This document shows positions 42,887 to 52,755 of a DNA stretch of 64,000 nt, one piece after another. Within the stretch, counting starts at the first letter, position 1, and every line of letters starts with the position of its first letter. Location: contig NZ_CP064795.1 in NCBI RefSeq assembly GCF_015644725.1, positions 432,501 through 496,500 on the forward strand. The letters are read 5' to 3'. The notes below the pieces were generated by a model. It ran no database searches. It was not told the origin of the DNA and saw nothing but the letters and a program-made list of their open reading frames with translations. A program made the position numbers and the translations under genes. Source of the DNA: Salinimonas marina. GTDB taxonomy: Bacteria > Pseudomonadota > Gammaproteobacteria > Enterobacterales > Alteromonadaceae.

Positions 42887-44047
42887 ATGCAAACTATCGC
42901 GATAGCAGTTGTTGCGGTTGTACTCATCGGCACAACAGGATGCGCCACTTCAAACCACCCAGAACCTGAGCAAGTTCAGGTACTGCGAGACGATTTATTC
43001 CCCAGTCACCACTTATTCAGCGTTGAAACACCAGATGAAATATTTGCGCTTAATGCAGACGCTAAAGACTTTGTGCGCCGTACCCAGGTCTCGCAGCATG
43101 ATACCCATCAGAACATGCGGGCGCTGCTGAATCAGATTTTTGACTACTCGGAATTGGGATTACTGTATCAGGGCAGTGCTAATTCTATCGCGAGTGAGAC
43201 CTTTGATAATCGGGCGGCCAATTGCTTGTCGCTGTCGGTGATGACATATGCGATGGCGCGGGCGGCCGGACTTATGCCGCAGTTTTATCAGGTCAATATT
43301 CCCGAGTACTGGACCCGCAGAGATGGTTATAATTTGCTTAATGGGCATATCAACCTGCGGGTACAGCCCATGCCCAACAGCCAGCAGCTAAGCCTGTTAA
43401 CCCCTTATATTGATGTCGACTTTGACCCACAGGCGGTACGCAGCCGTTTTGATCGGGTACCCATCAGTAAAGACAGGGTGGTGGCGATGTTTTACAACAA
43501 CAAAGGGGCTGATGCTTTAATAGCCAACAGCTATTCACGGGCGTATGCGTATTTTAGGGCGGCCGCCAAAGCCGATGCAACCCTTGGGCAGGTGTGGGTC
43601 AACCTGGGCGTGTTATACCGAAAACAGGATGCTTATGGGGCGGCGGAAAACAGCTATCAGCGCGCGCTATCGCTTAACGACGAAAACTTAACGGCGTGGG
43701 AAAATCTGGCGCTTTTATACAGGCTGACCGACCGTAAAGAGCAGGCTCACACTATTCAGGCCCGGATCACCGCCAAACGGGAAGCCAATCCGTTTTATCA
43801 TTTTATTTTAGGGGAAGAGGCGCTGGATAATGAGTCGCCAGAAGCCGCATTAGTACACTATCGTGCCGCCATGCGCCTTGATCGAACTCAGCATGAAGTC
43901 ATGTTTGGGATGGGCCGCGCTTATTACGAACTGGGGGATATTACCAAAGCCGAGCATTTTTTAAGTCGGGCCGCAAATCTGGCCAGCTCGGATCAGGATA
44001 AGCAGCGCTATCAGCGTAAAATTTCGGCCCTGCAATCCAGCAACTAG
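42887..44047 (+). CDS. TPR lipoprotein with transglutaminase-like domain
   Basis: A 386-aa protein. The N-terminal lipobox is LIGTTGC (TIAIAVVAVVLIGTTGCATS), so it is probably lipid-anchored. A transglutaminase-like core (ANCLSLSVMTYAMARAAGL with the Cys; NLLNGHINLRV with a His) precedes several TPR repeats (AYAYFRAAAKADATLGQVWVNLGVLYRKQ and following). The ATG at 42887 is chosen because a full Shine-Dalgarno ggaggtga sits just upstream. Similar proteins are thought to scaffold envelope complexes; exact role unknown. Confidence 0.8.
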   Translation: MQTIAIAVVAVVLIGTTGCATSNHPEPEQVQVLRDDLFPSHHLFSVETPDEIFALNADAKDFVRRTQVSQHDTHQNMRALLNQIFDYSELGLLYQGSANSIASETFDNRAANCLSLSVMTYAMARAAGLMPQFYQVNIPEYWTRRDGYNLLNGHINLRVQPMPNSQQLSLLTPYIDVDFDPQAVRSRFDRVPISKDRVVAMFYNNKGADALIANSYSRAYAYFRAAAKADATLGQVWVNLGVLYRKQDAYGAAENSYQRALSLNDENLTAWENLALLYRLTDRKEQAHTIQARITAKREANPFYHFILGEEALDNESPEAALVHYRAAMRLDRTQHEVMFGMGRAYYELGDITKAEHFLSRAANLASSDQDKQRYQRKISALQSSN

Positions 44048-44062
44048 CACGGCAGCGGGCTA

Positions 44063-44093
44063 AAAAAAGCCGTCAGGAGAGTGACGGCTTTTC
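44063..44093. terminator. Bidirectional Rho-independent terminator
   Basis: AAAAGCCGTCA-ggagag-TGACGGCTTTT hairpin between the convergent TPR lipoprotein and oxygenase genes. Confidence 0.9.
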
Positions 44094-44110
44094 TAATTAC
44101 AAAATCAGAC

Positions 44111-44950
44111 TCAGATAACCCCAAGCTCTCTAAGACGTTCCTGCAAATATGAGCCCGCAGTGTGGCGCTCAGATAACTTCACGTCCGGACGCGGATGCAA
44201 GAACAGCGGCAATGAGATACGAGACTTGGTCATATCGGCATTGTCAGGGTTGACCACCCGGTGAGTCGTGGATGGAAAATGATGGCCGGAGGCTTCCTGC
44301 AACATATCTCCGATATTGACAATCAGGTTACCAAAATCACAGGGAACATCTAACCAGCTGCCGTCCCGGGCTTTTACCTGTAAACCCGGCTCATTGGCCG
44401 CCGGCAAAATGGTGATTAGGTTGATGTCTTCATGCGCCGCAGCACGAATCGCCTCAGGCTCTTCATCACCGCTTAGTGGCGGGTAATGCAACACCCGCAG
44501 CAAGGTCTGGTCGCTGTCTTCAATCATTTGCGATAACGGCTGGCTGTATTCGCTGGCCACATTCTCGGGCGAGCACGCCTCAATCCATGACAACAGTTCC
44601 TGCGCCAGGTTATTGGCTTCTTTATAGTACTGCTCCAGCTGCGGACGCAGTGCCGGTGGGCATTGGCCCCACGGATAAAAATGATAATACTCTTTAATGT
44701 CCTTTTTAGTATTACCTTTGGCCGTTTCCGAAACGCTCTGGGGGAAGAACCCGTCCTGAGTTCCTTTGTTATAAACATACTGGTGCTTTTCTTCGCTGTC
44801 AAAGAAGCTTTGCCAGGTGTTGTAAATGTCGGTCACCATGGATTGCTGGATAGGGTGGTTTTTTAAAACCCCAAAGCCAGTTTCACGCAATGATTCAACA
44901 AAATCTTCTTTGGCAGTCGGAGACTGATAATCAACAGCAACTAATTGCAT
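44111..44950 (-). CDS. 2-oxoglutarate/Fe(II)-dependent oxygenase, isopenicillin N synthase-like
   Basis: A 279-aa double-stranded beta-helix oxygenase. N-terminal DIOX_N-like region (VDYQSPTAKEDFVESLRETGFGVLKNHPI). Iron triad: His and Asp in AAHEDINLITIL, distal His in PSTTHRVVNP. The 2-oxoacid-binding Arg-x-Ser is KSRISLPLFLHPR. The ATG at 44950 (MQLVAVDYQ) matches where family homology starts; the ORF is open 24 codons further upstream without support. Substrate unknown. It stands alone between two terminator-bounded units. Confidence 0.88.
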   Translation of the reverse strand: MQLVAVDYQSPTAKEDFVESLRETGFGVLKNHPIQQSMVTDIYNTWQSFFDSEEKHQYVYNKGTQDGFFPQSVSETAKGNTKKDIKEYYHFYPWGQCPPALRPQLEQYYKEANNLAQELLSWIEACSPENVASEYSQPLSQMIEDSDQTLLRVLHYPPLSGDEEPEAIRAAAHEDINLITILPAANEPGLQVKARDGSWLDVPCDFGNLIVNIGDMLQEASGHHFPSTTHRVVNPDNADMTKSRISLPLFLHPRPDVKLSERHTAGSYLQERLRELGVI

Positions 44951-45112
44951 AACTGTGTCCTGTAAAACGCGAAGGGCACAATAATGTGTGCCTCTTCTTA
45001 AAAACAACGACGGCCGTGTCATAGAACGTATCCGTCCAATAGCGGTAATGTATAAAAACCTGACCGAATAGTCTACTTAATGTGTATTTAATGCATCCGG
45101 CGGGTTTAACTT

Positions 45113-46324
45113 TTAACCCAGCGCAAAAAAGAACCCGGCCAGGGCGGCGCTCATCAAATTTGACAGCGTCGCAGCGATGACCGCTTTTAATCCTAAGGTG
45201 GCAATTTCCTTGCGTCGCGAGGGCGCCATCGCACCGATACCACCCATAAGAATAGCAATCGACGAAAAGTTAGCAAAGCCACACAGAGAAAAGGTCACTA
45301 TGGCCTGAGTCACCGGCGACAGCTGGGATTGATGGGACACAAAGTCCAGGTAGGCGACAAACTCATTGACGACAATTTTCTGGCCAATAAAGCTGCCCAC
45401 CAACTGTGCTTCATCCCAGGGCACCCCAAGCACCCAGGCTAATGGCTGTAACAAGAAGCCCAGAATCGTTTGAAACGACAGTTCTTCATAGCCGAAGAAG
45501 CCGCCACCCCAGGCAATGATGCCATTTAGCATGGCAATCAAGGCTACAAACGCCAGTAGCATAGCCCCGACATTCAGGGCCAGTTGCAGCCCCGACGCAG
45601 CGCCGCTGGCAGCCGCATCAAAGACATTGGCGTAGTTGGTATCTTCAGACTGGATGTCGGTCAGCTCATTTTTGGCTGTTTCGGTTTCCGGTTGAATAAT
45701 TTTGGCCATCAGCAGACCGCCGGGCGCCGCCATAAAACTGGCCGCCAGCAGGTATTTAAGTTCAACCCCCATACTGGCGTAACCGGCCATGACTGAACCG
45801 GCAATAGAGGCAAGTCCACCTACCATTACCGCAAATAGCTCGGACTTGGTCATATGAGGTATAAACGGGCGCACTACCAGGGGCGCTTCAGTCTGGCCCA
45901 CAAAAATATTCGCCGCTGCCGACATCGACTCCGGCCGGCTGGTTTTCAATAACTTTTGCAGCAGGCCACCGATTAGCCGAATCACCCAGCTCATGATGCC
46001 CAGGTGATACAACACCGCAATCAGCGATGAGAAAAACACGATGACCGGTAATACATTGAAAGCAAAAATAAAACCCATGCTTTGATCGCCCATGGGACCA
46101 AATATAAAGTTTATGCCTTGCTGGCTATAGCCAATAATATTGCCGACAAACTTGGTGGCGGCATGAAGAAATTGAATCCCTGGTTCGAAGTACAAAATGA
46201 AAGCACCGATCAGCGCCTGCACCGCAAAGGCACCACCCACCGTGCGCCAGCTAATACTGCGCCTGGAAGATGACAACACAAATGCAATGCCAAGCAGCAT
46301 TACAATGCCCAGTAAACTCACCAT
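45113..46324 (-). CDS. NupC-type concentrative nucleoside transporter (CNT)
   Basis: A 403-aa inner-membrane cation-coupled nucleoside symporter. Family segments: [27 protein letters not shown], the [20 protein letters not shown] motif, [20 protein letters not shown], and C-terminal [24 protein letters not shown]. It starts 23 bp after the end of udk on the same strand, so uptake and phosphorylation of uridine/cytidine are genetically coupled here. Confidence 0.94.
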   Translation of the reverse strand: MVSLLGIVMLLGIAFVLSSSRRSISWRTVGGAFAVQALIGAFILYFEPGIQFLHAATKFVGNIIGYSQQGINFIFGPMGDQSMGFIFAFNVLPVIVFFSSLIAVLYHLGIMSWVIRLIGGLLQKLLKTSRPESMSAAANIFVGQTEAPLVVRPFIPHMTKSELFAVMVGGLASIAGSVMAGYASMGVELKYLLAASFMAAPGGLLMAKIIQPETETAKNELTDIQSEDTNYANVFDAAASGAASGLQLALNVGAMLLAFVALIAMLNGIIAWGGGFFGYEELSFQTILGFLLQPLAWVLGVPWDEAQLVGSFIGQKIVVNEFVAYLDFVSHQSQLSPVTQAIVTFSLCGFANFSSIAILMGGIGAMAPSRRKEIATLGLKAVIAATLSNLMSAALAGFFFALG

Positions 46325-46347
46325 AGGGTAATTCCTTTCTTATTATT

Positions 46348-46971
46348 TTATTGTATTGCCTGTTGAATATGGGATTTGATGACATCCAGGGCAATTTGAT
46401 TTTTACCACCCTGAGTCACCACCACATCGGCGGTGAACCGGCTGGGTTCGATAAACTCATGATACATGGGTTTAACGGTAGATTCATACTGGCTGGCAAC
46501 CGACTCAATGGTACGGCCACGTTCTTTCACGTCGCGCATCATGCGACGCATCAGACAAATGTCTAACGGCGTGTCGATAAAGATTTTCACATCATACATT
46601 GGCAGCAGCTCGGGACGAGCCAGCAGCATAATCCCTTCCAGAATAATCACCGGCGCCGGATTCAGGCGTTCGGTTTCTGGCAGGCGGGTGTGAGTTTTAA
46701 AGCAGTAATGCGGGTAATCGATGGGTTCGCCATGCCGCAGCGCCTGCAAATGCGCTTTAAGCAATTCATGCTCAAAGGCATTGGGGTGATCGTAGTTATT
46801 TTGCTCACGTGCTTCCATAGGCAAGTGATCCTGAGCGCGATAATAATGATCTTCGCGCAGGATTTGCACCGGTTGCCCCTGAATGGCAAACGCGTTAAGC
46901 AAATTTTCGGTAAATAGTGACTTGCCAGAGCCTGACGCTCCGGAAATAGCAATGATTAATGGAGACTGCAT
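46348..46971 (-). CDS. udk: Uridine kinase
   Basis: Phosphorylates uridine and cytidine in pyrimidine salvage. A ~207-aa P-loop kinase: Walker A GASGSGKS, EDHYYRAQDHLPMEAREQNNYDHPNAFE, ILEGIMLL, and the LID/specificity region DTPLDICLMRRMMRDVKERGR. The ATG at 46971 (MQSPLIIAISGASGSGKS) matches the family N-terminus. An upstream in-frame TTG (47001) would add 10 residues and is not excluded. It forms an operon with the downstream nucleoside transporter. Confidence 0.94.
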   Translation of the reverse strand: MQSPLIIAISGASGSGKSLFTENLLNAFAIQGQPVQILREDHYYRAQDHLPMEAREQNNYDHPNAFEHELLKAHLQALRHGEPIDYPHYCFKTHTRLPETERLNPAPVIILEGIMLLARPELLPMYDVKIFIDTPLDICLMRRMMRDVKERGRTIESVASQYESTVKPMYHEFIEPSRFTADVVVTQGGKNQIALDVIKSHIQQAIQ

Positions 46972-47118
46972 ATTGATTTGGGGCTGATTTTCCTGGTGCA
47001 AAGATACGCAATCATACCTGATGAATCAATGTTAAGTTACTATTTATCTTTGTATGGATCAGTCTTTGCTTAGTCATTGATTAGTCATTGCGAAGCGCTG
47101 CCGACGCAACGGTAAGCC

Positions 47119-48096
47119 CTAGTTTCCAATGATTTCAACATCTTGTTCATCTAAATTGGTCAGCGCGAAGGAATGTTGCTTTGAACGCGAGCCTTCACCC
47201 TGGGCCCGGGGAGGGTAGTACTTTTCTTTTGCTTCACTAAACTGGCTGAAGACTTCTTCTAACGCTGAGCGGATTTCACTCAGGGTTTTATCCAGATTGG
47301 CATTAAAATCGGGCCGTTTGCGCTTAGTGTGTCCTAACTCAATCAACCGGCTAAACACATTATTGGCGGCATGAATAAGTTCCGGTGGTACGTCTTTGTG
47401 ATGCAGCAACGGCGTGTCTGGGTGTTCAATACAATATTTGACCAGTGCCACATAAAAACAAAACGGTTTGTTTTGCATCAGCGGATGGGTGTCATCCACG
47501 CCGTTACCAATAGTCTTCTTATGCAGGTCGATAACCAGCCGCGGCTGTGGAGTGTCTTCCTGACTACTGATCACCGCGGCCAGGCGCCGGGCTTTTTGAG
47601 TCTGGCGCAAACGCACCAGCATCGGTGCTAAAATCAGCGCCCCGATGAAACTTGCCGGGTGCAGTTGTACTTCCTGCCACCAGCTTATCTTTGATACCGC
47701 GATATGCAGTTGCTGCTCAGCATTTTGCATACTAAAGACAGTTTCTACACTGTGATGGGAAGGCAAAGGCTGGTTACCGCTGACGCCCTGCAAACTGGCC
47801 AGACGTACCGGAAATTTCATGGCCGCTAAGGCGGTATTGAGCTTATCGATGTAGCGGGCCACCGCGGACTGGTTAACGGGGGTATTCAACGTTTGGTTAC
47901 CAATATCAAGATAAGCGCTATCCAGGCTGACCCGCTGTTTCACTGCATCTACAGCCTGATGATAGGTAAACTTGTGGCCTGCAAGCTGTCCTGCCGAGAT
48001 AATCAGCTGGAACAGCACAAACAAGCCGATAGCCACGCTAGTGCCTTTAAGCCACTGTCTGGGTGAGTATCGTGTTATCTCAAACATTGTGGTCAC
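47119..48096 (-). CDS. Membrane protein of unknown function downstream of the PhnD-like gene
   Basis: A 325-aa protein. One N-terminal membrane helix (WLKGTSVAIGLFVLFQLIISA), a ~100-residue periplasmic-looking region, a second hydrophobic stretch (PASFIGALILAPMLVRL), then a charged cytoplasmic domain (ANNVFSRLIELGHTKRKRPDFNANLDKTLSEIRSALEEVF). Overlaps the PhnD-like gene by 17 bp, so the pair is translationally coupled. The layout, with two helices around a loop and a cytoplasmic tail, resembles a signalling protein, but no catalytic motif is visible. The start may be GTG 48096 or ATG 48087. Confidence 0.7.
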   Translation of the reverse strand: MTTMFEITRYSPRQWLKGTSVAIGLFVLFQLIISAGQLAGHKFTYHQAVDAVKQRVSLDSAYLDIGNQTLNTPVNQSAVARYIDKLNTALAAMKFPVRLASLQGVSGNQPLPSHHSVETVFSMQNAEQQLHIAVSKISWWQEVQLHPASFIGALILAPMLVRLRQTQKARRLAAVISSQEDTPQPRLVIDLHKKTIGNGVDDTHPLMQNKPFCFYVALVKYCIEHPDTPLLHHKDVPPELIHAANNVFSRLIELGHTKRKRPDFNANLDKTLSEIRSALEEVFSQFSEAKEKYYPPRAQGEGSRSKQHSFALTNLDEQDVEIIGN

Positions 48097-48925
48097 ATTT
48101 ATCCACCAGCTTTACATGCTGGTAATAAGATTTGTTGCTCTGGGCGGTCGCAGACTGAATCACCTGCTGTAAGGCGCAGCGTAAATCCGTATTCCGGGTT
48201 TGCATGCGTAAATACCAGCGCATACCACTGACATCGTTGACCAGGGCGGTGATGTAGTTTTTGGAGAGCTGCTGCTCATCCGCCTCGCTCCAGTAAGACG
48301 CAATGACATCCACCTCACCCGCTCTCAATGCGCGGCGAAGCTCTTCGTGGGAGCTATAATAGCGCAAGGTGACATTGTCCTCGCTTAGTCCCAGCGATTG
48401 TAACACCGTCTTGGGCACAATATGCCCCGAGCGGCTGCTGGGGTAGTCCAGAATCCCCAGACGCTTGCCTATCAGATATTCCTTAGACAGTTCGGGCTTT
48501 TCACGCAAAGCGATAAAGTAAGCACTGTAGTTATTATGGGTAGCCAGCGTTTCGTAGCCGTAAATCTCATGGGCCCCGAAAGCTTCGACCACATTGCTCT
48601 TCACCAGCGCCAGGTCACTGACCCCGTGGTTAATATAACGGAAGGTGTCATAGTCGTTCTGGCCTACCATCAATTGCACATTCCCAAACTGACGTTTCAC
48701 AATAGGGTTATTGCACAACTTATTTAGCAGGGTAGAGGCCATACTGGTCTCGGTCAGATACACATTCAGCACGTCTTTGTTTGACGACAGGGTGTCGTTA
48801 CAATAGACATACTGCCCGACCTGCGGGGGCACCTGTGCAAAATTTGTTATTTTTTGATAAAAACCTAAGACAAAGCAGATTACTGCAGCCAACAGGACTA
48901 TCAGGGTTTTTCCGAATTTATACAT
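48080..48925 (-). CDS. Membrane-anchored PhnD-like substrate-binding protein
   Basis: A 281-aa protein. Uncleaved-looking N-terminal helix (TLIVLLAAVICFVLGFY) then a type 2 periplasmic-binding fold. Matching segments: YDTFRYINHGVSDLALVKSNVVE, YSAYFIALREKPEL, GKRLGILDYPSSRSGHIVPKTVLQSLGL, and HEELRRALRAGEVDVIASYW, all as in PhnD/SsuA-type binding proteins. No ABC permease or ATPase accompanies it. Its only partner is the overlapping membrane gene, so a sensor role is more likely than transport. ATG at 48925 preferred over TTG 48937. Confidence 0.78.
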   Translation of the reverse strand: MYKFGKTLIVLLAAVICFVLGFYQKITNFAQVPPQVGQYVYCNDTLSSNKDVLNVYLTETSMASTLLNKLCNNPIVKRQFGNVQLMVGQNDYDTFRYINHGVSDLALVKSNVVEAFGAHEIYGYETLATHNNYSAYFIALREKPELSKEYLIGKRLGILDYPSSRSGHIVPKTVLQSLGLSEDNVTLRYYSSHEELRRALRAGEVDVIASYWSEADEQQLSKNYITALVNDVSGMRWYLRMQTRNTDLRCALQQVIQSATAQSNKSYYQHVKLVDKCDHNV

Positions 48926-49361
48926 GCACTCTGACAATAAAACGAGATCAAGGTTATAACCTTATTTGTTGGAGTGATTTCACCAGTTAAGCTTATTTAA
49001 TGCAATAGATAACTTTACCTGAAACGAGTAAGCGTCTGATTTAAAAGGTTATTATATGTTTTATTCTGAATTTGATTAAACGGTGTTTATCCAATCAAAT
49101 TGAGTAAAGAATAAGCCGCGATAAAAACAGGACCTGGCAATGGCGGCGGTATTACATTGAGCCGGTTTCAACTTCTGATGCGCAATCATGATAATAATAT
49201 GTAGCAGAAGTAGGTATGACAGAGCTTTTCATACACTGTCATCTTTTTGAAACATACATGTTTAACAATCCGGCCCGCGAAAAGTTCAACTTATATTGCC
49301 AATACAACAACAGCTTTCGAATGACAATTACCTACATACTATGAATAAAAGGGAAACACAC
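48926..49361. other. 436-bp intergenic region between divergent genes
   Basis: An AT-rich stretch between the PhnD-like gene and the TonB-dependent receptor. It must hold promoters for both. I see no RNA gene, conserved box or ORF that I can support. The ribosome-binding site of the receptor (aaaaggga, 49347–49352) is at the right edge. Confidence 0.6.
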
Positions 49362-52300
49362 ATGATCTCTAAATCAAAATTCAGTCGCGTCGCGGTGGCG
49401 GTTGCATTGTCGGTGGGCCTTGCCTCTACTGCAATGGCCCAGGAAACCTCGTCGTCGATGGAAGGTAAAATCGTAACGCCGCAGGGAACACCGGCTACAG
49501 GTACTACAGTCACAGTAGTCCATGTGCCCTCTGGTACCACCCGTGAGGTTACCGTTAACGCCAACGGTACCTTCAACCTGCGTGGTTTGCGAGTAGGTGG
49601 CCCTTATAAAATTGTGGTTGATTCGGATACCTACCAAGACACCACCATCAACGATATCTTCATTAACCTGGGTGACCCGTACGGTCTGAATCTGGCACTT
49701 GAGGAGCCTTCTGATATCGAAGTTATCTCGGTAAGCGGCAGTTCGCTGGCTGCGACAAACTTTGGCGCCACCGGGCCGCAAAGTGTTTTTGGATTGGATG
49801 AATTGGAAAATGCCCCGGCAATAAACCGTAGTATTACCGACATTGTGCGTGCTGATCCGCGCGTATTTGTTGACGAAAGCTTTAATGATGCGATCAGTTG
49901 CGGTGGTGCCAGCCCCCGCTTCAACAGCCTGACCCTTGACGGTATTCGTATGAACGATGGCTTTGGTCTGAACAGCAATGGCTATCCAACCGAGCGCATG
50001 CCATTTCCATACGATGCCATTCAGCAAGTTGCGGTAGAACTGGCCCCGTTTGATGTGGAATACGGTGGCTTTACTGCGTGTAACATCAACGCGGTTACAA
50101 AATCAGGCACCAACGAGATTCATGGCGGCGTGTTCTTCGATTACACCAACGATTCTTTGCGTGGTGACACGGCCGACGATATCGAACAGGACAATGGTAA
50201 CTACAACGAAAAACGCTACGGTTTCAACGTAGGGCTGCCACTAATTGAAGATAAGCTGTTCTTGTTCACCACTTACGAAAAGCTGGAAGGTAGTCAATTA
50301 TTTGATTACAACGGTTTAAACAACCGTATCTCTCAGGAAGATGCCGATGCCGCCGCTGAAATTGCTCAGCGCGTTTATGGTTATGATGCTGGCGGCTTCC
50401 CACCGTCGTCACCCATTGAAGATGAAAAGCTGCTGGTTAAATTAGACTGGAACATCAACTCTAGTCACCGTGCGTCACTGGTCTACAACTGGAATGATGG
50501 TTTCAGTATTAGCCAGTCAGACGCTGACAGCGATGAACTGCCGTTCAGTAACCATTTTTATGAGCGTGGCGCAGAACTGCAAAGCTTAGTGGGTTCACTG
50601 TATTCAGACTGGACGCCAGACTTTATTACAGAGTTTCGTGTAGGTCATATCAAGCTGGACAACCGTCAAACCTCTTTGGATGCTGACTCGGGCTTTGCTG
50701 AAGTACAAATTGATGCTGCCGATGGTGGTACTATTTATCTTGGCCCGGATGACTCACGTCAGTCTAACGAGCTGGAATACGATGTCACCACTATGAAGTT
50801 GGCGGGTACTTACTATTGGGGTGAGCATGTTATCACTGCCGGTGTTGAGTATGAAAAAACCAATGTATTTAACCTCTTTATGCAGCATACCGTGGGTGAA
50901 TACCGGTTTGATTCACTGGCTGATTTTGAAGCCGGTCTGGCTGACCGTATTTATTACAACAACTCAGCTGGTACCAACAATCCGGCGGATGCCGGTGCCT
51001 CGTTTAGCTTTGATGTGGCTACCTTCTATGTTCAGGATGAGTTTTATCTGACTGATGACATGAAAGTAATGCTGGGCTTGCGTTATGACACCTATGGCTC
51101 TGGCGATACCCCACGGTTGAACGAAAACTTCACCAACCGTTATGGTTATGACAATACCGGTAATGTCGATGGCATTAGCCTATTGCAACCGCGTTTTGGT
51201 TTTACCTATACCGTTAATGACGATTTGGAAGTGCGTGGTGGTATTGGTCTGTACTCCGGCGGTAACCCGAACGTCTGGATCTCCAATGCTTATTCAAATG
51301 ACGGTGTGACCAATATCAGCACCCGCGAAGGTGATATTCCGGGCTGGGTAAGCGGCGAGACCTCAATCTTTGATGTACCGTTAACGGGCGAAGGTCGTCC
51401 AATTTATGACATCCCGCAGGCACAGTTTGACGAAGTCGCGAATACCAGTCTGGTAGACGGCGATGGTAATACCGTTGCCACTGACCCGGATTTTGATATT
51501 CCTTCTGAATGGAAATACGCATTGGGCGCGACTTATATTGCCCCGTATGAGGTGGTTGTTACCGCCGATGTGATTTTCACCGATCGTCAGGACTCAGCGA
51601 TTTATCGTGACCCTAACATCCAGTATTCTGGCGCCACACGATTTGATGGCCGTCCAGTGTATGAGCAAGTAGATGCTGATCGCCGGGTAGGCAGCGATTT
51701 TGTGCTGGGTAATGTAAACCAGGGCGATGGGTCTTCTACCATCTTCTCGTTGGGTCTGACCAAAAGCTGGGACAATGGCATCGATGCTAGCCTATCTTAT
51801 GCCTACGTGGATGCAGAAGACGCCAACCCGATGAACAGTTCGGTGGCATTTTCTAACTACGTAAACTTTGCCACCACTGATCCGAATAACCCGGCTGCGG
51901 CAACTTCAGATTATGCCATTGGCAATCGTTTTAACTTGTCACTCAGCTACACGACCGAGTTAGTTGATGGCTATGACACTCGCTTTAGCCTGTTTGCCAC
52001 TGCCAACGAAGGTAAGCCTTACTCGTATGTGTACGGGAATGATGCGGCGTTCCCGTGGGATACTGCTCGCTCTCGCCAACTGCTGTACATTCCAGAAGCC
52101 GGCGACCCCAATGTAGTGTTTGGTGATGATGTCACCCGTGACGGCGTCGTTTTGCAAACTGCAGCAGAAGCCGAAAACGGCTTTAATGAGTGGGTTGAAG
52201 CAAACGGCTTTGAGCGTGGACAGACATTAGAGCGCAACAGTGAAACCGCGGCCTGGTGGTTGAAAGCGGATATTCGTGTGTCACAGCAGTTGCCAGGCTT

Positions 52301-52532
52301 TACCGACGGTCATAATGCTAACGCCTTTATCGTGGTGGAAAACTTCACTAACCTGCTTAATGATGACTGGGGTGATTTCCGCCAGGGTTCATTTGTAGGT
52401 GAAACGGTGATTGATGCAGCTGTGAATGATGCTGGTCAGTATGTTTACAGTGGCTTTAGTGCACCTCGCGAAAGCATTGAGCGTGCGCCGTCACTATGGG
52501 AAGTGCGTGTAGGTATTAACTACACCTTCTAA
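49362..52532 (+). CDS. Oar-like TonB-dependent outer-membrane receptor
   Basis: A 1,056-aa outer-membrane receptor. Signal peptide MISKSKFSRVAVAVALSVGLASTAMAQ, a carboxypeptidase-regulatory-like N-terminal domain (GKIVTPQGTPATGTTVTVVHVPSG...), a plug region with GFTACNINAVTKSGTN, and a long beta-barrel ending VRVGINYTF (terminal Phe). This is the domain order of Oar-type receptors. The ATG at 49362 follows agggaaacacac; earlier in-frame starts lack a signal-peptide fit. Family members import large substrates such as peptides or glycans; the ligand is not predictable. The gene is monocistronic, bounded by a terminator. Confidence 0.92.
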   Translation: MISKSKFSRVAVAVALSVGLASTAMAQETSSSMEGKIVTPQGTPATGTTVTVVHVPSGTTREVTVNANGTFNLRGLRVGGPYKIVVDSDTYQDTTINDIFINLGDPYGLNLALEEPSDIEVISVSGSSLAATNFGATGPQSVFGLDELENAPAINRSITDIVRADPRVFVDESFNDAISCGGASPRFNSLTLDGIRMNDGFGLNSNGYPTERMPFPYDAIQQVAVELAPFDVEYGGFTACNINAVTKSGTNEIHGGVFFDYTNDSLRGDTADDIEQDNGNYNEKRYGFNVGLPLIEDKLFLFTTYEKLEGSQLFDYNGLNNRISQEDADAAAEIAQRVYGYDAGGFPPSSPIEDEKLLVKLDWNINSSHRASLVYNWNDGFSISQSDADSDELPFSNHFYERGAELQSLVGSLYSDWTPDFITEFRVGHIKLDNRQTSLDADSGFAEVQIDAADGGTIYLGPDDSRQSNELEYDVTTMKLAGTYYWGEHVITAGVEYEKTNVFNLFMQHTVGEYRFDSLADFEAGLADRIYYNNSAGTNNPADAGASFSFDVATFYVQDEFYLTDDMKVMLGLRYDTYGSGDTPRLNENFTNRYGYDNTGNVDGISLLQPRFGFTYTVNDDLEVRGGIGLYSGGNPNVWISNAYSNDGVTNISTREGDIPGWVSGETSIFDVPLTGEGRPIYDIPQAQFDEVANTSLVDGDGNTVATDPDFDIPSEWKYALGATYIAPYEVVVTADVIFTDRQDSAIYRDPNIQYSGATRFDGRPVYEQVDADRRVGSDFVLGNVNQGDGSSTIFSLGLTKSWDNGIDASLSYAYVDAEDANPMNSSVAFSNYVNFATTDPNNPAAATSDYAIGNRFNLSLSYTTELVDGYDTRFSLFATANEGKPYSYVYGNDAAFPWDTARSRQLLYIPEAGDPNVVFGDDVTRDGVVLQTAAEAENGFNEWVEANGFERGQTLERNSETAAWWLKADIRVSQQLPGFTDGHNANAFIVVENFTNLLNDDWGDFRQGSFVGETVIDAAVNDAGQYVYSGFSAPRESIERAPSLWEVRVGINYTF

Positions 52533-52575
52533 TCAGACCATAATTTGCCAGCACTACCGTGCCGGCAATAAGATA

Positions 52576-52616
52576 AAAACACCGCTGTAGCCTGACCGCT
52601 GCAGCGGTGTTTTTTT
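52576..52616 (+). terminator. Rho-independent terminator
   Basis: AAAACACCGCTG / CAGCGGTGTTTT hairpin with a T-run, 43 bp after the receptor stop. Confidence 0.9.
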
Positions 52617-52755
52617 ATTGGTGGCTAGGTGTTGCACTGGGTACTTATTGATAGCTTGTACCCGCTCAGTGTAATGGTCCCCGACTTGCCCTTGAATCTA
52701 ATCTAATTTACCTCAAGTTATGTATCAATGACTCAACTCGTAAAGGAGAAGCACA

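Noticed and set aside
47060..47095. Tandem ttagtcattg repeats beyond udk
   Set aside because: Only two 11-bp units in a short intergenic stretch; no further structure to support a functional call.
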